Source of the DNA: Wukongibacter sp050859025
Lineage (GTDB): Bacteria; Bacillota; Clostridia; Peptostreptococcales; Caminicellaceae
Reading direction: 5' to 3'
Assembly: GCF_050859025.1 (NCBI RefSeq)
Contig: NZ_CP138200.1
Span: 5,332,001 to 5,396,000 of the forward strand
DNA length: 64,000 bases
The translations under genes and the position numbers were made by a program. Under the pieces are notes generated by a model. It saw nothing but the letters and a program-made list of their open reading frames with translations. It searched no databases and was not told where the DNA came from. This document shows, piece after piece, positions 63,401 to 64,000 of this stretch (the first letter of the stretch is position 1; each line of letters opens with the position of its first letter).

Positions 63401-63584
63401 CCTATCACCTTTCCTTTACATAAACTTTTCAAAGATAAACAACTTTAAGCTTTAATAAATTTCAAAGAAAAAATGTAGATAAATTCATTGAGTTGATTTC
63501 TAAAAGAAAAATCTTATTAAAATCTATTTAAAGTATTACTATTGTTTATCTATATATAGTAGTATTTTAATTGAGCTTTTCTAC

Positions 63585-64000
63585 TTATTCAAATAGTTTT
63601 GCAAGATTTTCTGTAAAAGGTGGTTTTATTATGCCCTTTTCCGTTATTATTGCTGTTATATACTTATGATCGGTTACATCAAAGGCCGGATTATAGAATT
63701 TTACCTCAGTCGGTGCAGTCTGTCTTCCAAATCCATTGTAAATCTCTTTGCTATCTCTTTGTTCAATTTCAATATCGTCTCCCGTTTTTGTGTTCATATC
63801 AATAGTGGAGGTTGGCCCTAAAACATAAAATGGTATATTATATTCCTTTGCTAATATAGCTACCCCCGATGTTCCAATTTTATTTGCAGCATCTCCATTA
63901 GCAGCAACTCTATCACAACCGACCAATATTGCGTCGATACGTCCCTCCTTCATTACTACGGACGCCATATTATCACATATAACCGTTACATCTATTCCAG
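63585..64000 (-). CDS. mtnA: MtnA-type sugar-phosphate isomerase, 3' part
   Basis: The gene enters from the right edge. The C-terminal 138 residues include GIDVTVICDNM, then ILVGCDRVAANGDAANKIGT (catalytic Asp), ILAKEYNIPFYVLGPTSTID and YNPAFDVTDHKYITAIITEKG. These mark the MtnA/eIF2B-alpha fold, which isomerises methylthioribose-1-phosphate to the ribulose form and also 5-deoxyribose-1-phosphate in the DHAP shunt. Its partner aldolase is at 61814. The N-terminal catalytic Cys lies outside the window. Confidence 0.9.
   Translation of the reverse strand, partial: GIDVTVICDNMASVVMKEGRIDAILVGCDRVAANGDAANKIGTSGVAILAKEYNIPFYVLGPTSTIDMNTKTGDDIEIEQRDSKEIYNGFGRQTAPTEVKFYNPAFDVTDHKYITAIITEKGIIKPPFTENLAKLFE

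Overview
The window is AT-rich DNA with Clostridia-type genes, and the best guess is an anaerobic low-GC Firmicute of the Clostridia/Tissierellia type. Supporting signs are strong AGGAGG ribosome sites, frequent TTG/GTG starts, rubrerythrin, a sigma-54/PRD (LevR-type) PTS activator, PTS-driven sugar uptake and DUF1576/DUF3841 proteins. No rRNA, tRNA, CRISPR array or intact transposase was seen. The species cannot be named from the sequence alone.

Layout. 1-6.1 kb: 5' part of a mannitol PTS activator gene, mtlA (EIICB) and a fruR-fruK-fruA operon. 6.3-7.7 kb: a decayed second fruA. 7.7-10.8 kb: L,D-transpeptidase, small proteins and two XRE regulators. 10.9-13.9 kb: a compact peptide (RiPP) locus with an 18-residue precursor, radical SAM/SPASM enzyme, PqqD-like recognition protein and MATE exporter. 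13.9-18.8 kb: REP/RAYT debris, a GFA-fold protein, membrane and secreted proteins and a MITE-like element. 18.9-21.6 kb: a two-component system with a His/Met-rich neighbour. 21.9-26.2 kb: trehalose PTS operon with its operator inside a consensus promoter. 26.4-29.4 kb: metallo-beta-lactamase-fold hydrolase, a symporter relic and an Sfp-type transferase. 29.6-43.7 kb: two secreted chitin-type proteins, then a sigma-54-controlled lactose/cellobiose-family PTS operon (HPr, sugar kinase, IIB, IIC, GH4, IIA, MupG-like) with its LevR-like activator. 44-49.7 kb: a structured repeat, DUF1576 pair, DUF3841 pair and nadR. 50-58.7 kb: a mannose-family PTS/amino-sugar cluster ending in nagA. 59-61.6 kb: uracil-DNA-glycosylase-fold protein, rubrerythrin, truncated PadR gene and nitroreductase. 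61.8-64 kb: class II aldolase, DeoR regulator and MtnA-type isomerase, which fit salvage of 5-deoxyribose or methylthioribose phosphates.

How it works together. Most of the window is sugar capture: mannitol, fructose, trehalose, a probable chitobiose-type disaccharide and an amino sugar each have a phosphotransferase transporter with its own regulator and catabolic enzymes. The secreted GH18 chitinase and its companion would plausibly feed the disaccharide PTS and nagA.

The most novel items are three. First is the RiPP locus, whose precursor carries a KxxxW spacing and a WGK motif sharing one Trp. Second is the aldolase, which has a C-terminal linker plus amphipathic helix like a microcompartment-targeting peptide. 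Third are several families of intergenic palindromic elements. All functions are inferred by reading the sequence; no database search was run.
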